A stretch of 64,000 nucleotides of DNA from IMG/VR virus record IMGVR_UViG_3300008108_004834, positions 1 through 64,000 of that record. One strand, written 5' to 3'. The DNA comes from a virus. Positions 29,586-36,923 of the stretch are shown here, in pieces (within the stretch, counting starts at the first letter, position 1; each line of letters starts with the position of its first letter). The translations under genes were made by a program, and so were the position numbers. The notes beneath the pieces are model-generated. The model was given only the letters and a program-made list of their open reading frames with translations, ran no database searches and had not been told where the DNA came from.

Positions 29586-29593
29586 AATAAATA
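29586..29593 (+). promoter_or_regulatory. Late promoter box
   Basis: AATAAATA, 33 bp before the ATG of the 22-residue frame at 29619, and directly before a terminator hairpin. Confidence 0.4.
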
Positions 29594-29595
29594 AG

Positions 29596-29618
29596 GGAGT
29601 CCTCTGGACTCCTTTTTT
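29596..29618 (+). terminator. psbD operon terminator
   Basis: GGAGTCC, TCT, GGACTCC, TTTTTT. Confidence 0.9.
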
Positions 29619-29687
29619 ATGCTACTAATACTCACATTCTTCATATTCTTCGGAATCTTCATGTTCGTAGTGTCTCTATTTCCTTGA
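29619..29687 (+). CDS. Possible micro-membrane protein (22 aa)
   Basis: MLLILTFFIFFGIFMFVVSL plus FP: a single hydrophobic helix. It has a late box at the usual distance but no Shine-Dalgarno, and a terminator hairpin lies between, so the frame may be spurious. Confidence 0.3.
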   Translation: MLLILTFFIFFGIFMFVVSLFP

Positions 29688-29723
29688 TTCAATATCTTCA
29701 TCCCATAACAATCTGATGACAGT

Positions 29724-29759
29724 AAAAAAGAACTAGGTATAATTACTAAGGAGTTCTTT
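29724..29759 (+). promoter_or_regulatory. Inverted repeat with -10 in its loop before talC
   Basis: AAAAAGAACT and AGTTCTTTTT arms enclose a loop with TATAAT (29738-29743); the 3' arm ends in a T-run. It may be a terminator for the region upstream and a promoter for talC in one. No good -35 is seen. Confidence 0.5.
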
Positions 29760-29766
29760 TTCTTTT

Positions 29767-30426
29767 ATGAAGATCTTTTTAGATACAGCAGATGTTTCAA
29801 TGATTACTCCAGCATATGACGCTGGACTACTAGATGGAGTTACTACAAATCCCACTTTGATTCTTAAAAGTGGCAGACAACTCCAAGAAGTTATTAGTGA
29901 AATTGCAACAATATTTCCAGAGTTAGAAAGCATTTCGGCAGAAGTCGTTGCTGATACTTCTGAAGAAATGCTTTCGCAGGCACAAAAGTATTACACAATT
30001 TCGCCAGCAGTTACGATTAAAGTTCCTTGTACTGTAGAAGGATTGAAGGCTTGTAAGCATCTTTCTTCACTTGGAATCAAAACAAATGTAACTCTTGTGT
30101 TCTCTGTAGCACAAGCAATTCTGGCATCAAAGGCAGGGGCAACTTATATCTCACCATTTGTTGGAAGATGGATGGATAATTCTGTAGACGGTATTGAACT
30201 CATCAAGAATATTCGTGAGGTGTTTGACCGTTCATATACTCCTACAGAAATTCTTGCTGCATCTATTCGTGACGTAAGGCAAGTAGAATTGTGTGCAAAG
30301 TATGGTGCAGATGTAGTCACAATTCCTCCAATTGTCTTCTGGTCAATGTATAAGAACATTATGACTGAGAAAGGTTTGGAGCAATTTGATAAGGATTGGA
30401 AAGAAGTTCTTAAAGAAAAGGAATGA
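29767..30426 (+). CDS. talC: Transaldolase, TalC type
   Basis: 219 residues. IFLDTADVSMI, GVTTNPTLI and VTIKVPCT (Schiff-base lysine) mark the short fructose-6-phosphate-aldolase/TalC form found in cyanophages. It works in the pentose phosphate pathway, which phages push during infection to make NADPH and ribose for nucleotides. The stop overlaps the next start. Confidence 0.95.
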   Translation: MKIFLDTADVSMITPAYDAGLLDGVTTNPTLILKSGRQLQEVISEIATIFPELESISAEVVADTSEEMLSQAQKYYTISPAVTIKVPCTVEGLKACKHLSSLGIKTNVTLVFSVAQAILASKAGATYISPFVGRWMDNSVDGIELIKNIREVFDRSYTPTEILAASIRDVRQVELCAKYGADVVTIPPIVFWSMYKNIMTEKGLEQFDKDWKEVLKEKE

Positions 30427-30629
30427 AAAGAGAAGAACAGTGTTGGCACTTCGTAATGTCTTCATTTGCTAGAACATATGGAGTTGAAGTATCTACACGC
30501 GAACAAAAATTTCACGAAATTGCACTTCAATGGTGTGACGATCATAATTATACTTGCGATGTTCATCTGGACGATTTAGATAAAGTTGATTTGTATTTTA
30601 GAAACATTTACGAAAACTGGGAGAATTAA
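30423..30629 (+). CDS. Small protein between talC and gnd (68 aa)
   Basis: MKREEQCWHFVMSSFARTYG, then an acidic second half. Soluble, cysteine-containing, coupled to talC by ATGA and one base from gnd. Unknown. Confidence 0.65.
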   Translation: MKREEQCWHFVMSSFARTYGVEVSTREQKFHEIALQWCDDHNYTCDVHLDDLDKVDLYFRNIYENWEN

Positions 30630-31673
30630 ATGAAAGTAGGGATGATTGGTTTAGGACGAATGGGGGAAGGAATGTCTCGTCGTATGATGAAGGCAGGAAT
30701 TGAAGTCTGGGGTTATAGGAGAAACCTAGATAAGGCAAATGAATCTTTTGAAAAGGGATATGTAAACGGAATTGCAACTTCCATACAAACTCTTGCTCAA
30801 GTAGTAAAACATACCCAGAGTGGAGTATCGGACAAATATGGTCCAGGAATTTTTATGATGGTTGTGCCAGCAGAAAATGTAGAGGAGACAATTAATGAGT
30901 TACTACGATATTGTGACGAAGGAGATATTATTATTGATCATGGCAATAGCAATTTTAAAGACAGTCGGAAGAGAGCAGAACGTCTGGCAAAACTTGGTAT
31001 CCAATATATTGATTGTGGCACTAGCGGTGGTGTTTACGGCCTGGATCGTGGATACTGTCTTATGGTTGGCGGTGGAGATACTGCAGTCGCCACTTGTAAG
31101 AGCATTTTTAATGCCCTTGCCCCAGGAGTCGGTGCTGCCCCAAGGACTGAGTTTGACTCACCTGTAACTTCTGCAGAGCACGGTTGGTTGCATTGTGGTG
31201 GACCAGGCGCAGGACATTTCGTGAAGATGGTGCATAATGGCATTGAGTATGGTATGATGCAGGCATATGCAGAAGGATTCAACATTATCAAGAATGCTAA
31301 CAATGGAGCACAATATGTTAGAGAAGGAGACGCAGAGGTTGCTCCAATGGCAGACCCAGAAAGTTATTGCTATGACATTGACGTTGCTGAAGTTGCTGAG
31401 TTATGGCGTCGTGGTAGTGTCGTTGGTAGTTGGTTACTTGATCTTACTGCTTCTGTGCTGCGAGGCAACCCAAATCTTACACAATTCTCTGGAGGCGTAT
31501 CCGATAGTGGTGAGGGTCGTTGGACTGTCAATGCCGCTGTTGATCTGGGGATTCCTGCTCCTGTCATCACTACTGCCCTTTATGAAAGATTTAACTCAAG
31601 ACTTTTGGGGTCATTCGGAGCAAAAATCTTGAACGGAATGCGTTATATGTTTGGTGGACATTTGACAAGATAA
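30630..31673 (+). CDS. gnd: 6-phosphogluconate dehydrogenase, decarboxylating
   Basis: 347 residues. MIGLGRMGEGMSRRMMKAGI binds NADP; IDHGNSNFKDS and DCGTSGGVYG bind substrate; GPGAGHFVKMVHNGIEYGMM holds the catalytic lysine. The short form lacks the long C-terminal tail of plant and enteric enzymes. It makes ribulose-5-phosphate and NADPH, the step before transaldolase in phage-driven pentose phosphate flux. Confidence 0.95.
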   Translation: MKVGMIGLGRMGEGMSRRMMKAGIEVWGYRRNLDKANESFEKGYVNGIATSIQTLAQVVKHTQSGVSDKYGPGIFMMVVPAENVEETINELLRYCDEGDIIIDHGNSNFKDSRKRAERLAKLGIQYIDCGTSGGVYGLDRGYCLMVGGGDTAVATCKSIFNALAPGVGAAPRTEFDSPVTSAEHGWLHCGGPGAGHFVKMVHNGIEYGMMQAYAEGFNIIKNANNGAQYVREGDAEVAPMADPESYCYDIDVAEVAELWRRGSVVGSWLLDLTASVLRGNPNLTQFSGGVSDSGEGRWTVNAAVDLGIPAPVITTALYERFNSRLLGSFGAKILNGMRYMFGGHLTR

Positions 31674-31704
31674 AATGTCTGTTGAAATTTGAAAATCAAA
31701 ATTC

Positions 31705-31733
31705 TTGACCATTTTTCATAAATACTTTATGTT
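31705..31733 (+). promoter_or_regulatory. Sigma70-type promoter with late box in the spacer
   Basis: TTGACC, 17 bp, TATGTT, with the late box CATAAATA (31717-31724) inside the spacer. A further TATAAT lies at 31747. All lie upstream of the alanine-rich protein. Confidence 0.45.
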
Positions 31734-31786
31734 GAGTCAAGAGTATTATAATGATATGCCCCATTATAAAGAGGATTAAAAAAATT

Positions 31787-32197
31787 ATGGCCGACTTTAC
31801 TTCCCGCGTTAAAAGACTATTTGAACTTCTTACTGTAGGTAGAGAAGAACTTCTTGCAGAAAATGCAGACCTTAAAGGAAGACTTGCTGCTGCTTTGGCA
31901 AATGATGCTGCCGATGCAGAAACCGTTGCTGCTGCTGAAGCTGCTGCTGCAGAGGCAGTTGCTGCTGCTACTGCTGCTGTTGCCGAGACCGAAAGACTCA
32001 GAGGACTTGTAGAGGCAGACACCGCTGAGGATGCTGCTCTAGAGGAACTCCTGGGCGCCCTGGAAGCGTCTGTAGCACCCGCCGCAGAGGCACCAGCAGC
32101 ACCCGTAGAGGTTGCTCCTGAGGCACCCGTAGAGGTTCCTGCAGAGGCACCTGTAGAGGTTGTGGAAGCACCAGCAGAAGAACCTGCTGCTGAGTGA
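31787..32197 (+). CDS. Alanine-rich coiled-coil protein (136 aa)
   Basis: MADFTSRVKRLFELLTVGRE, a helical alanine-rich middle, and a C-terminal run of APVEV-type repeats (about residues 104-132). Low-complexity, acidic and probably elongated. ATG at 31787 chosen because GAGG lies upstream; a frame from 31751 is also open. Possibly a virion or scaffold protein; no homologue recognised. Confidence 0.6.
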   Translation: MADFTSRVKRLFELLTVGREELLAENADLKGRLAAALANDAADAETVAAAEAAAAEAVAAATAAVAETERLRGLVEADTAEDAALEELLGALEASVAPAAEAPAAPVEVAPEAPVEVPAEAPVEVVEAPAEEPAAE

Positions 32198-32226
32198 TTG
32201 ACTTTATAAAACTTACCTAATATACT
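32198..32226 (+). promoter_or_regulatory. Sigma70-type promoter directly before a terminator hairpin
   Basis: TTGACT, 17 bp, TATACT; the hairpin at 32227 begins at the next base, so a transcript from here starts inside it and escapes the terminator. Confidence 0.6.
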
Positions 32227-32251
32227 GGGGGTCTTCGGATCCCCCTTTTTT
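32227..32251 (+). terminator. Terminator after the alanine-rich gene
   Basis: GGGGG and CCCCC arms around TCTTCGGAT, then TTTTTT. Confidence 0.75.
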
Positions 32252-32253
32252 GT

Positions 32254-32400
32254 ATGATAGATTCAACAACACCATACAAGGTTTCCGAAATCATTAGAGA
32301 TACCTGGCCTAATCTTTATCATCCTCCAAAGGATTATAAACCTCCTTCAAATTATAGGATACTTAAAAATGAATCAAATTCAAAAACTTCAACAGATTGA
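32254..32400 (+). CDS. Small hypothetical protein (48 aa)
   Basis: MIDSTTPYKVSEIIRDTWPN and a proline-rich centre. It is leaderless or nearly so behind the promoter at 32198, and overlaps the next gene by 32 bases in another frame. Moderate support only. Confidence 0.45.
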   Translation: MIDSTTPYKVSEIIRDTWPNLYHPPKDYKPPSNYRILKNESNSKTSTD

Positions 32401-32632
32401 ATATACGGACCATTATTCTGTTTTTAATAGAAATGGAAATAAGATTTGTGATTCTGCCACACTTCAGGATGCTCTTTTGATGTGTTCTTTTGATTCCACA
32501 AGAACCTATAAGCAAGTTAAAATTCTTATGGATCAAGTAGTAAATGTTCCATCAACAAGAATGGAAGATGATAAGCAATTGAATGCTCAGAATATACTTC
32601 CAGATAGAGTTGCTGAACCATTTGTTGTTTAA
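32369..32632 (+). CDS. Small hypothetical protein (87 aa)
   Basis: MNQIQKLQQIEYTDHYSVFN onward; soluble, with a SATLQDALLMC helix. No domain recognised. It lies upstream of the HNH gene. Confidence 0.6.
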   Translation: MNQIQKLQQIEYTDHYSVFNRNGNKICDSATLQDALLMCSFDSTRTYKQVKILMDQVVNVPSTRMEDDKQLNAQNILPDRVAEPFVV

Positions 32633-32639
32633 TCAATAA

Positions 32640-32647
32640 TCTAAATA
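32640..32647 (+). promoter_or_regulatory. Late-like box TCTAAATA
   Basis: TCTAAATA, 28 bp before the HNH start codon. Confidence 0.4.
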
Positions 32648-32667
32648 ATTTAAATCGCATTTTTTAC

Positions 32668-33027
32668 ATGCCATTATATTCAACTCCAGAAGAATGTATG
32701 TTTAATCTTGAAACATTTTCTTCAAGTGAGGCGAAACGGAAATGGAAAAATTCAATTAAAGAACATTGGGGAGAATGTGCATATTGTGGATCTGAAAATG
32801 ATTTAACTTTAGATCACATAACTCCCAGATCAAAAGGTGGAAGAGACCGACTTACAAACATGCTATGTGCATGTAGAGACTGCAATATATCAAAAGGACA
32901 TCAATTATGGTCTGATTGGTATTTGAACCAAAGTTTCTTTACAACCGAAAGGTTGAGTGCTATTATTGAGTGGCAGAATCAAATCACCGACAAACACTTA
33001 GAAGTTTACATTCCTAGAAAAATATGA
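32668..33027 (+). CDS. HNH endonuclease
   Basis: 119 residues. CAYCGSENDLTLDHITPRSK, GGRDRLTNM and CRDCNISKG form a standard HNH domain (about residues 37-84) with two zinc-binding CxxC pairs and the catalytic histidine in LDHI. Third free-standing HNH-type gene of the window. The stop overlaps the glutaredoxin start. Confidence 0.88.
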   Translation: MPLYSTPEECMFNLETFSSSEAKRKWKNSIKEHWGECAYCGSENDLTLDHITPRSKGGRDRLTNMLCACRDCNISKGHQLWSDWYLNQSFFTTERLSAIIEWQNQITDKHLEVYIPRKI

Positions 33028-33263
33028 AATTTACAGTTTATTCAAAAGACGGTTGCCCCTATTGCAGCAAGATCAAACAAGTGCTAGAGTTGGCAAACCT
33101 TGAACATGTTGTCTATACTCTTGGGGAGAACTTTGAGAGAGACCAGTTTTATGCTGAGTTTGGACAAGGTTCTACATTTCCCCAAGTAATTTTAAATGAC
33201 CAAGAACATCTTGGTGGGTGTACGGATACTGTTCAATATCTAAAGGAGCAAAATTTGGTCTAA
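33024..33263 (+). CDS. nrdC: Glutaredoxin
   Basis: 79 residues: FTVYSKDGCPYCSKIKQVL with the CPYC redox site, STFPQVILND with the cis-proline, and LGGCTD binding glutathione. It donates electrons to phage ribonucleotide reductase and could also serve the phage peroxiredoxin. Four-base overlap with the HNH gene, and TAATG with the next. Confidence 0.95.
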   Translation: MKFTVYSKDGCPYCSKIKQVLELANLEHVVYTLGENFERDQFYAEFGQGSTFPQVILNDQEHLGGCTDTVQYLKEQNLV

Positions 33264-33622
33264 TGGAAAGTACCTTTCATGAAGTTTATTATGATGTAGA
33301 GAGGGCAATTGATCTTGCCTTTGATGGTCACTTTGTTCTTAAGTTTTATGATTATTTGAAAGTTAAGAGCGTTTTAAAAAGAGAAGTTGTGGAATTTATT
33401 GAGAGTCCTACCGCAAATAACATCAGCAACATCGTAATGGATCTTGATGAATATCTTGAAGGTGGTGCTGACAATATGCATAAGCAACTTCGTGAAGCAT
33501 ATGGACATATTCCAAAACCATACGCAAGAAAAATAAGAAATTACCTTTATGGTATTCTTGAGGATGCCTGGAGATATAATAATGACAAAAGACCAGGGCG
33601 GCGAAAAAAGAAAACTAAATAA
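33263..33622 (+). CDS. Conserved-looking protein of unknown function (119 aa)
   Basis: MESTFHEVYYDVERAIDLAF, mostly helical, with a basic C-terminal tail RRKKKTK. It is coupled to glutaredoxin. No catalytic motif recognised. Confidence 0.65.
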   Translation: MESTFHEVYYDVERAIDLAFDGHFVLKFYDYLKVKSVLKREVVEFIESPTANNISNIVMDLDEYLEGGADNMHKQLREAYGHIPKPYARKIRNYLYGILEDAWRYNNDKRPGRRKKKTK

Positions 33623-33788
33623 ACCTGAACCCCAAATTAATCGGGGAGTTGAACTATTACTACGCAATAGGAGGAAGAAAGCATCCGAACCAAAGACTTT
33701 TCAAGTGAAGTTTGGTAAAATGATTTCTTTCTTCCGCAGAGAGTTTCATTTTTTTATTGAATTTCACTTTGACGTTAAAAAGAAATAA
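33582..33788 (+). CDS. Small basic protein (68 aa)
   Basis: MTKDQGGEKRKLNKPEPQIN and a C-terminal aromatic, basic stretch. GGAG lies nine bases before the ATG. It overlaps the previous gene by 41 bases. Unknown. Confidence 0.55.
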   Translation: MTKDQGGEKRKLNKPEPQINRGVELLLRNRRKKASEPKTFQVKFGKMISFFRREFHFFIEFHFDVKKK

Positions 33789-33805
33789 ATTCTCTGGAGA
33801 AAAAA

Positions 33806-34039
33806 ATGGAAACAGCATATGTAATAACATTCACAATAATGTTCACTTTGCTTTTTTTTATGGTAGGAAGTATAATTGGATGGTTGACGTATAGGCATTT
33901 ACTAGAAACAAGACCTCCATATTTACATCCAGAGTTTTTTGATGAAAATGGTCAACTCATACCTGATGAAATAGTATCCGTAAGATTTGAAAACGAAAGC
34001 GATTATGACTACACCGACGAAGACGAAGAAGAAGATTGA
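33806..34039 (+). CDS. Single-pass membrane protein (77 aa)
   Basis: One N-terminal helix (about residues 5-28) then a soluble acidic tail ending YDYTDEDEEED. GGAG precedes the start. It is followed by an overlapping gene. Probably inner membrane; function unknown. Confidence 0.65.
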   Translation: METAYVITFTIMFTLLFFMVGSIIGWLTYRHLLETRPPYLHPEFFDENGQLIPDEIVSVRFENESDYDYTDEDEEED

Positions 34040-34580
34040 AACTCCAGTTGAAAATCTTCCAACAAATCCGTTTGCTTTTGAAGTCTTGGCACTTGTGTCA
34101 AAGCAAAGGACAAATGCGAAAAAAGTAGAACTACTTAAGAAATACGAAGATCCTTCATTAAAAACAATTCTGATTTGGAATTTTGATGAGACTGTAATTT
34201 CGCTTCTTCCACCAGGAGATGTTCCGTATGCAAGTACAGGAGAACAAACATCCTACAGTGGCACTTTGAGTGGAAAAATTGATGATGCCGTCACAAAGAT
34301 GCAAGAGTTGAATTCAAATTCCCTTGGTTCTATGGATCAAGGTAGGTCTTCAATTCGTAAAGAATATCATATGTTCTATAACTTTGTGAAAGGAGGAAAT
34401 GATGGTCTGAGTTCTCTCCGTAGAGAAACTATGTTCATTAATATTCTTCAAGGATTGCATCCTCTTGAAGCAGAAATTGTCTGTTTAGTGAAGGATAAAA
34501 AACTAAGCGACAAATATAAAATCACTAAAGAAATCGTAAGCGAGGCATATCCAGATATTCAATGGGGAGGCCGTTCGTGA
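34005..34580 (+). CDS. Conserved phage protein (191 aa), DUF6433-like
   Basis: MTTPTKTKKKIETPVEN, then a helical protein with LIWNFDETVISLLPPGDVPY and TMFIN with ILQGLHPLEAEIVC, patterns I associate with the DUF6433 family of T4-like phages. Function unknown. An in-frame ATG at 33987 would add six residues. Confidence 0.6.
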   Translation: MTTPTKTKKKIETPVENLPTNPFAFEVLALVSKQRTNAKKVELLKKYEDPSLKTILIWNFDETVISLLPPGDVPYASTGEQTSYSGTLSGKIDDAVTKMQELNSNSLGSMDQGRSSIRKEYHMFYNFVKGGNDGLSSLRRETMFINILQGLHPLEAEIVCLVKDKKLSDKYKITKEIVSEAYPDIQWGGRS

Positions 34581-34930
34581 GTAAACTTCATGATGTTGTA
34601 AAAAAAGCACAGGAGGAAGTTATGGCAGAGGATGTAAAAAAGGAAAAACAAATTCTGCCAAAAGAATATGGGTGCGAAATTCTTTTAGAAAGAACTACTG
34701 TTGAGAGAGCAAATGATGCTTCTTTTCCTAATGATGCATATTTGATTTGGTATATTGTAGATGGCGTAACATATGTGGATCTGACACGGTGCCATAAGAA
34801 AGTAAATCTATTTGATATGTACTATGATAAGTATGGCCCCGGTTCGGTTCAAAAAATTGATTTTGGATATGGCAGGAAAAACCCAAAACTTTGGGGAGAA
34901 AAACCAGTGGAGAAAAAGAAGAAAAAATGA
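34577..34930 (+). CDS. Conserved-looking phage protein (117 aa)
   Basis: GTG start sharing GTGA with the previous stop, and GGAGG seven bases upstream. MSKLHDVVKKAQEEVMAEDV, a central beta region and a lysine-rich C-terminus. Unknown. Confidence 0.6.
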   Translation: MSKLHDVVKKAQEEVMAEDVKKEKQILPKEYGCEILLERTTVERANDASFPNDAYLIWYIVDGVTYVDLTRCHKKVNLFDMYYDKYGPGSVQKIDFGYGRKNPKLWGEKPVEKKKKK

Positions 34931-35139
34931 CTGCAGGATTTGGCGGACAAGGAAAAGAAAATAGGATTGGTAAGGATGCCAATATTACTATAGATTTAGA
35001 CAATATAGATATTGTTTTGAAGCAGTACAAAAAAATTAAAAAATACCAAAAATCATCTCTGTATGCTATCAAAACGATGGACGGCACAGAAGATATTGTG
35101 AGTTCATTGATTAGAGAAGCAGAGGAGAATCCACTATAA
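34927..35139 (+). CDS. Small protein upstream of speD (70 aa)
   Basis: MTAGFGGQGKENRIGKDANI then a charged helix. ATGA overlap with the previous gene, TAATG with speD. Unknown. Confidence 0.6.
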   Translation: MTAGFGGQGKENRIGKDANITIDLDNIDIVLKQYKKIKKYQKSSLYAIKTMDGTEDIVSSLIREAEENPL

Positions 35140-35465
35140 TGGGAAAGCATTATCTTTTAAACCTTTACGAATGTTCTTTTTTATTACTAAATGACGAGAA
35201 CTTTCTTATTGATTTGTTGGAAAATGCTGCGATAGCAAGTGGTGCCACAGTATGTCAAACAATCCACAAAAAGTTTGAGCCTCAGGGAGTTACTGTACTT
35301 TGCCTACTTTCTGAAAGTCATATCAGTATCCATACTTGGCCAGAAGAAGGAAAGGCTGCGTGTGATGTTTATTGTTGCGGTGATGCCAATCCCAAGATAG
35401 GTTGTGACATCATTATTCAACAATTACAATCTCAAAATCATACTTTGAGTTACATAGAAAGATAA
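35139..35465 (+). CDS. speD: S-adenosylmethionine decarboxylase
   Basis: 108 residues. LSESHISIHTWPE holds the serine that becomes the pyruvoyl cofactor after self-cleavage, and CDVYCCGDANP the catalytic cysteine region. It supplies decarboxylated SAM for spermidine, a DNA counter-ion. Common in T4-like cyanophages. Confidence 0.95.
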   Translation: MGKHYLLNLYECSFLLLNDENFLIDLLENAAIASGATVCQTIHKKFEPQGVTVLCLLSESHISIHTWPEEGKAACDVYCCGDANPKIGCDIIIQQLQSQNHTLSYIER

Positions 35466-35484
35466 AAATTGGACTTAAATAAAA

Positions 35485-35511
35485 AGAGGGATTGACACCC
35501 TCTCTTTTTTT
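35485..35511 (+). terminator. speD terminator with -35 in its loop
   Basis: AGAGGG, loop ATTGACA, CCCTCT, CTTTTTTT. The loop carries the -35 of the next promoter. Confidence 0.85.
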
Positions 35512-35520
35512 GACTACAAT
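35492..35520 (+). promoter_or_regulatory. Promoter of the thyX operon
   Basis: TTGACA, 17 bp, TACAAT; the spacer holds the terminator's 3' arm and T-run. Confidence 0.75.
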
Positions 35521-35543
35521 GAAATTGACAATTGACAAGCAAA

Positions 35544-35705
35544 ATGAATCAAGAAAAATTAAAATTAATAGTAAAAAATCTGGAACTATTAGTTCAATCT
35601 TTAAAGGAAGAACTTGATTTGAATGATAGACCAGAATATAACTACGAACAAATTTCGCCATATGTTCAAGATTATGACGAAGTATTTTATGACGACGAGG
35701 AATGA
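35544..35705 (+). CDS. Small acidic protein (53 aa)
   Basis: MNQEKLKLIVKNLELLVQSL and an acidic tail VFYDDEE. First gene behind the promoter at 35492 and just before thyX. Unknown. Confidence 0.6.
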   Translation: MNQEKLKLIVKNLELLVQSLKEELDLNDRPEYNYEQISPYVQDYDEVFYDDEE

Positions 35706-35714
35706 GGAAGGAAA

Positions 35715-36467
35715 ATGAAACCAATCAAATCAAAAGATCTTCTTGAACTGGATAAAAATCTTGAAGTAGTTAAACTTCAATCTTATCCTATCCCAGAGCA
35801 AGTAATTTGGCAGGCAGGAAAAGGTGATTATTCTGAAGTTCCCATTCATGAAGTAGAAGTTCCTAACAACACTAAATGTGGAGAATGGGTTGTAGAGCAA
35901 CTTCTTGCAAACGAGAGGGGACACTGGGGACCATTGGAGCATCCTCAGATTACATTCTCTTGTGCTGGTTTTGTTCACAATGTAATCGTTCAGGCAAGAA
36001 CCCATCGTATCGGAACAACTTGGGATGTTCAATCACAGCGATATACTGGAAAGCGTGTAGTCAAGGTTGCCAAGGGTGAACTTGATGTTGAGAAAGTCTT
36101 CTATGTGCGTCCTGTGGGGTTCTATACCAACCGTAAGGGTAAGAAGTATGAATGGACCGAAGAGAACCGTCAACGCAAATTGGGGCGCATTCTGAGCGAG
36201 TGTGAGGAGTATGCTGAGTACTATGAGCAGGGAATGTGTGAGGAACATATTCGGGATTACCTTCCACAGGCAATTCGTCAGAACTTTGTAGTATCTTTCA
36301 ATCTTCGTTCGGTACTTCACTTTATGGATCTTCGGTCCAAACTTGATGCTCAACTTGAAATTCAAGCATTATGTGATGCGTTTGCTCCAGAACTTCAGAA
36401 GTGGACGCCGAATGTTTGGAAGTATTATGAGGAAAAGAGACTCCATAAAGCAAGACTTTCTCCTTGA
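35715..36467 (+). CDS. thyX: Flavin-dependent thymidylate synthase
   Basis: 250 residues. The ThyX region reads QARTHRIGTTWDVQSQRY; in most ThyX proteins the motif is RHRx7S, so the first arginine is threonine here. FNLRSVLHFMDLR near residue 194 is the second conserved block. It makes dTMP from dUMP with FAD and methylenetetrahydrofolate. Confidence 0.93.
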   Translation: MKPIKSKDLLELDKNLEVVKLQSYPIPEQVIWQAGKGDYSEVPIHEVEVPNNTKCGEWVVEQLLANERGHWGPLEHPQITFSCAGFVHNVIVQARTHRIGTTWDVQSQRYTGKRVVKVAKGELDVEKVFYVRPVGFYTNRKGKKYEWTEENRQRKLGRILSECEEYAEYYEQGMCEEHIRDYLPQAIRQNFVVSFNLRSVLHFMDLRSKLDAQLEIQALCDAFAPELQKWTPNVWKYYEEKRLHKARLSP

Positions 36468-36473
36468 GGTATT

Positions 36474-36632
36474 ATGAAAAGTTGGTGCTTAGTAGATCAC
36501 GCCACGGGTCGGGTATTTAAAGTCATTGTGACTGAGGAACAACTAAAAGAATATTTTGTTCAAAATCCAAATATATCCGAATGTGTTGATTGTATTGAAT
36601 GTGACGATGCAGACAGTATTACTTTAGAGTGA
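36474..36632 (+). CDS. Small acidic cysteine-containing protein (52 aa)
   Basis: MKSWCLVDHATGRVFKVIVT to CIECDDADSITLE. CVDCIEC could bind zinc. Directly behind thyX; its TGA leads into the late box at 36631. Confidence 0.55.
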   Translation: MKSWCLVDHATGRVFKVIVTEEQLKEYFVQNPNISECVDCIECDDADSITLE

Positions 36633-36638
36633 TAAATA
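36631..36638 (+). promoter_or_regulatory. Late promoter box
   Basis: GATAAATA, overlapping the previous stop, 34 bp before the TTG start at 36665. Confidence 0.55.
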
Positions 36639-36664
36639 TCCTTACACACTATGGAGGAATAAAA

Positions 36665-36907
36665 TTGGCTGTATATCCAATTATTAACAAAGAAACTGGA
36701 GAACAAAAGGTCATTGAGATGAGTGTCAACGACATTATGCAATGGTATAATGATAATCCAGAATGGACACGCGATTGGTCCCAAGGTTGTGCATCTCCTG
36801 GAGAAGTAGGGGAGTGGCAAAATAAATTAGTTTCCAAGCATCCTGGATGGAATGATGTACTTTCTCGTGCATCAAAAATGCCAGGTTCAAAAGTTAAAAA
36901 AATCTAA
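36665..36907 (+). CDS. Conserved-looking small protein (80 aa)
   Basis: TTG start chosen because GGAGGAAT ends five bases upstream. (M)AVYPIINKETGEQKVIEMS, then WYNDNPEWTRDWSQGCASP, aromatic-rich. The pattern of a beta-hairpin plus helices has no known function that I can name. Confidence 0.6.
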   Translation: MAVYPIINKETGEQKVIEMSVNDIMQWYNDNPEWTRDWSQGCASPGEVGEWQNKLVSKHPGWNDVLSRASKMPGSKVKKI

Positions 36908-36923
36908 TCCAAAATAATATCAT

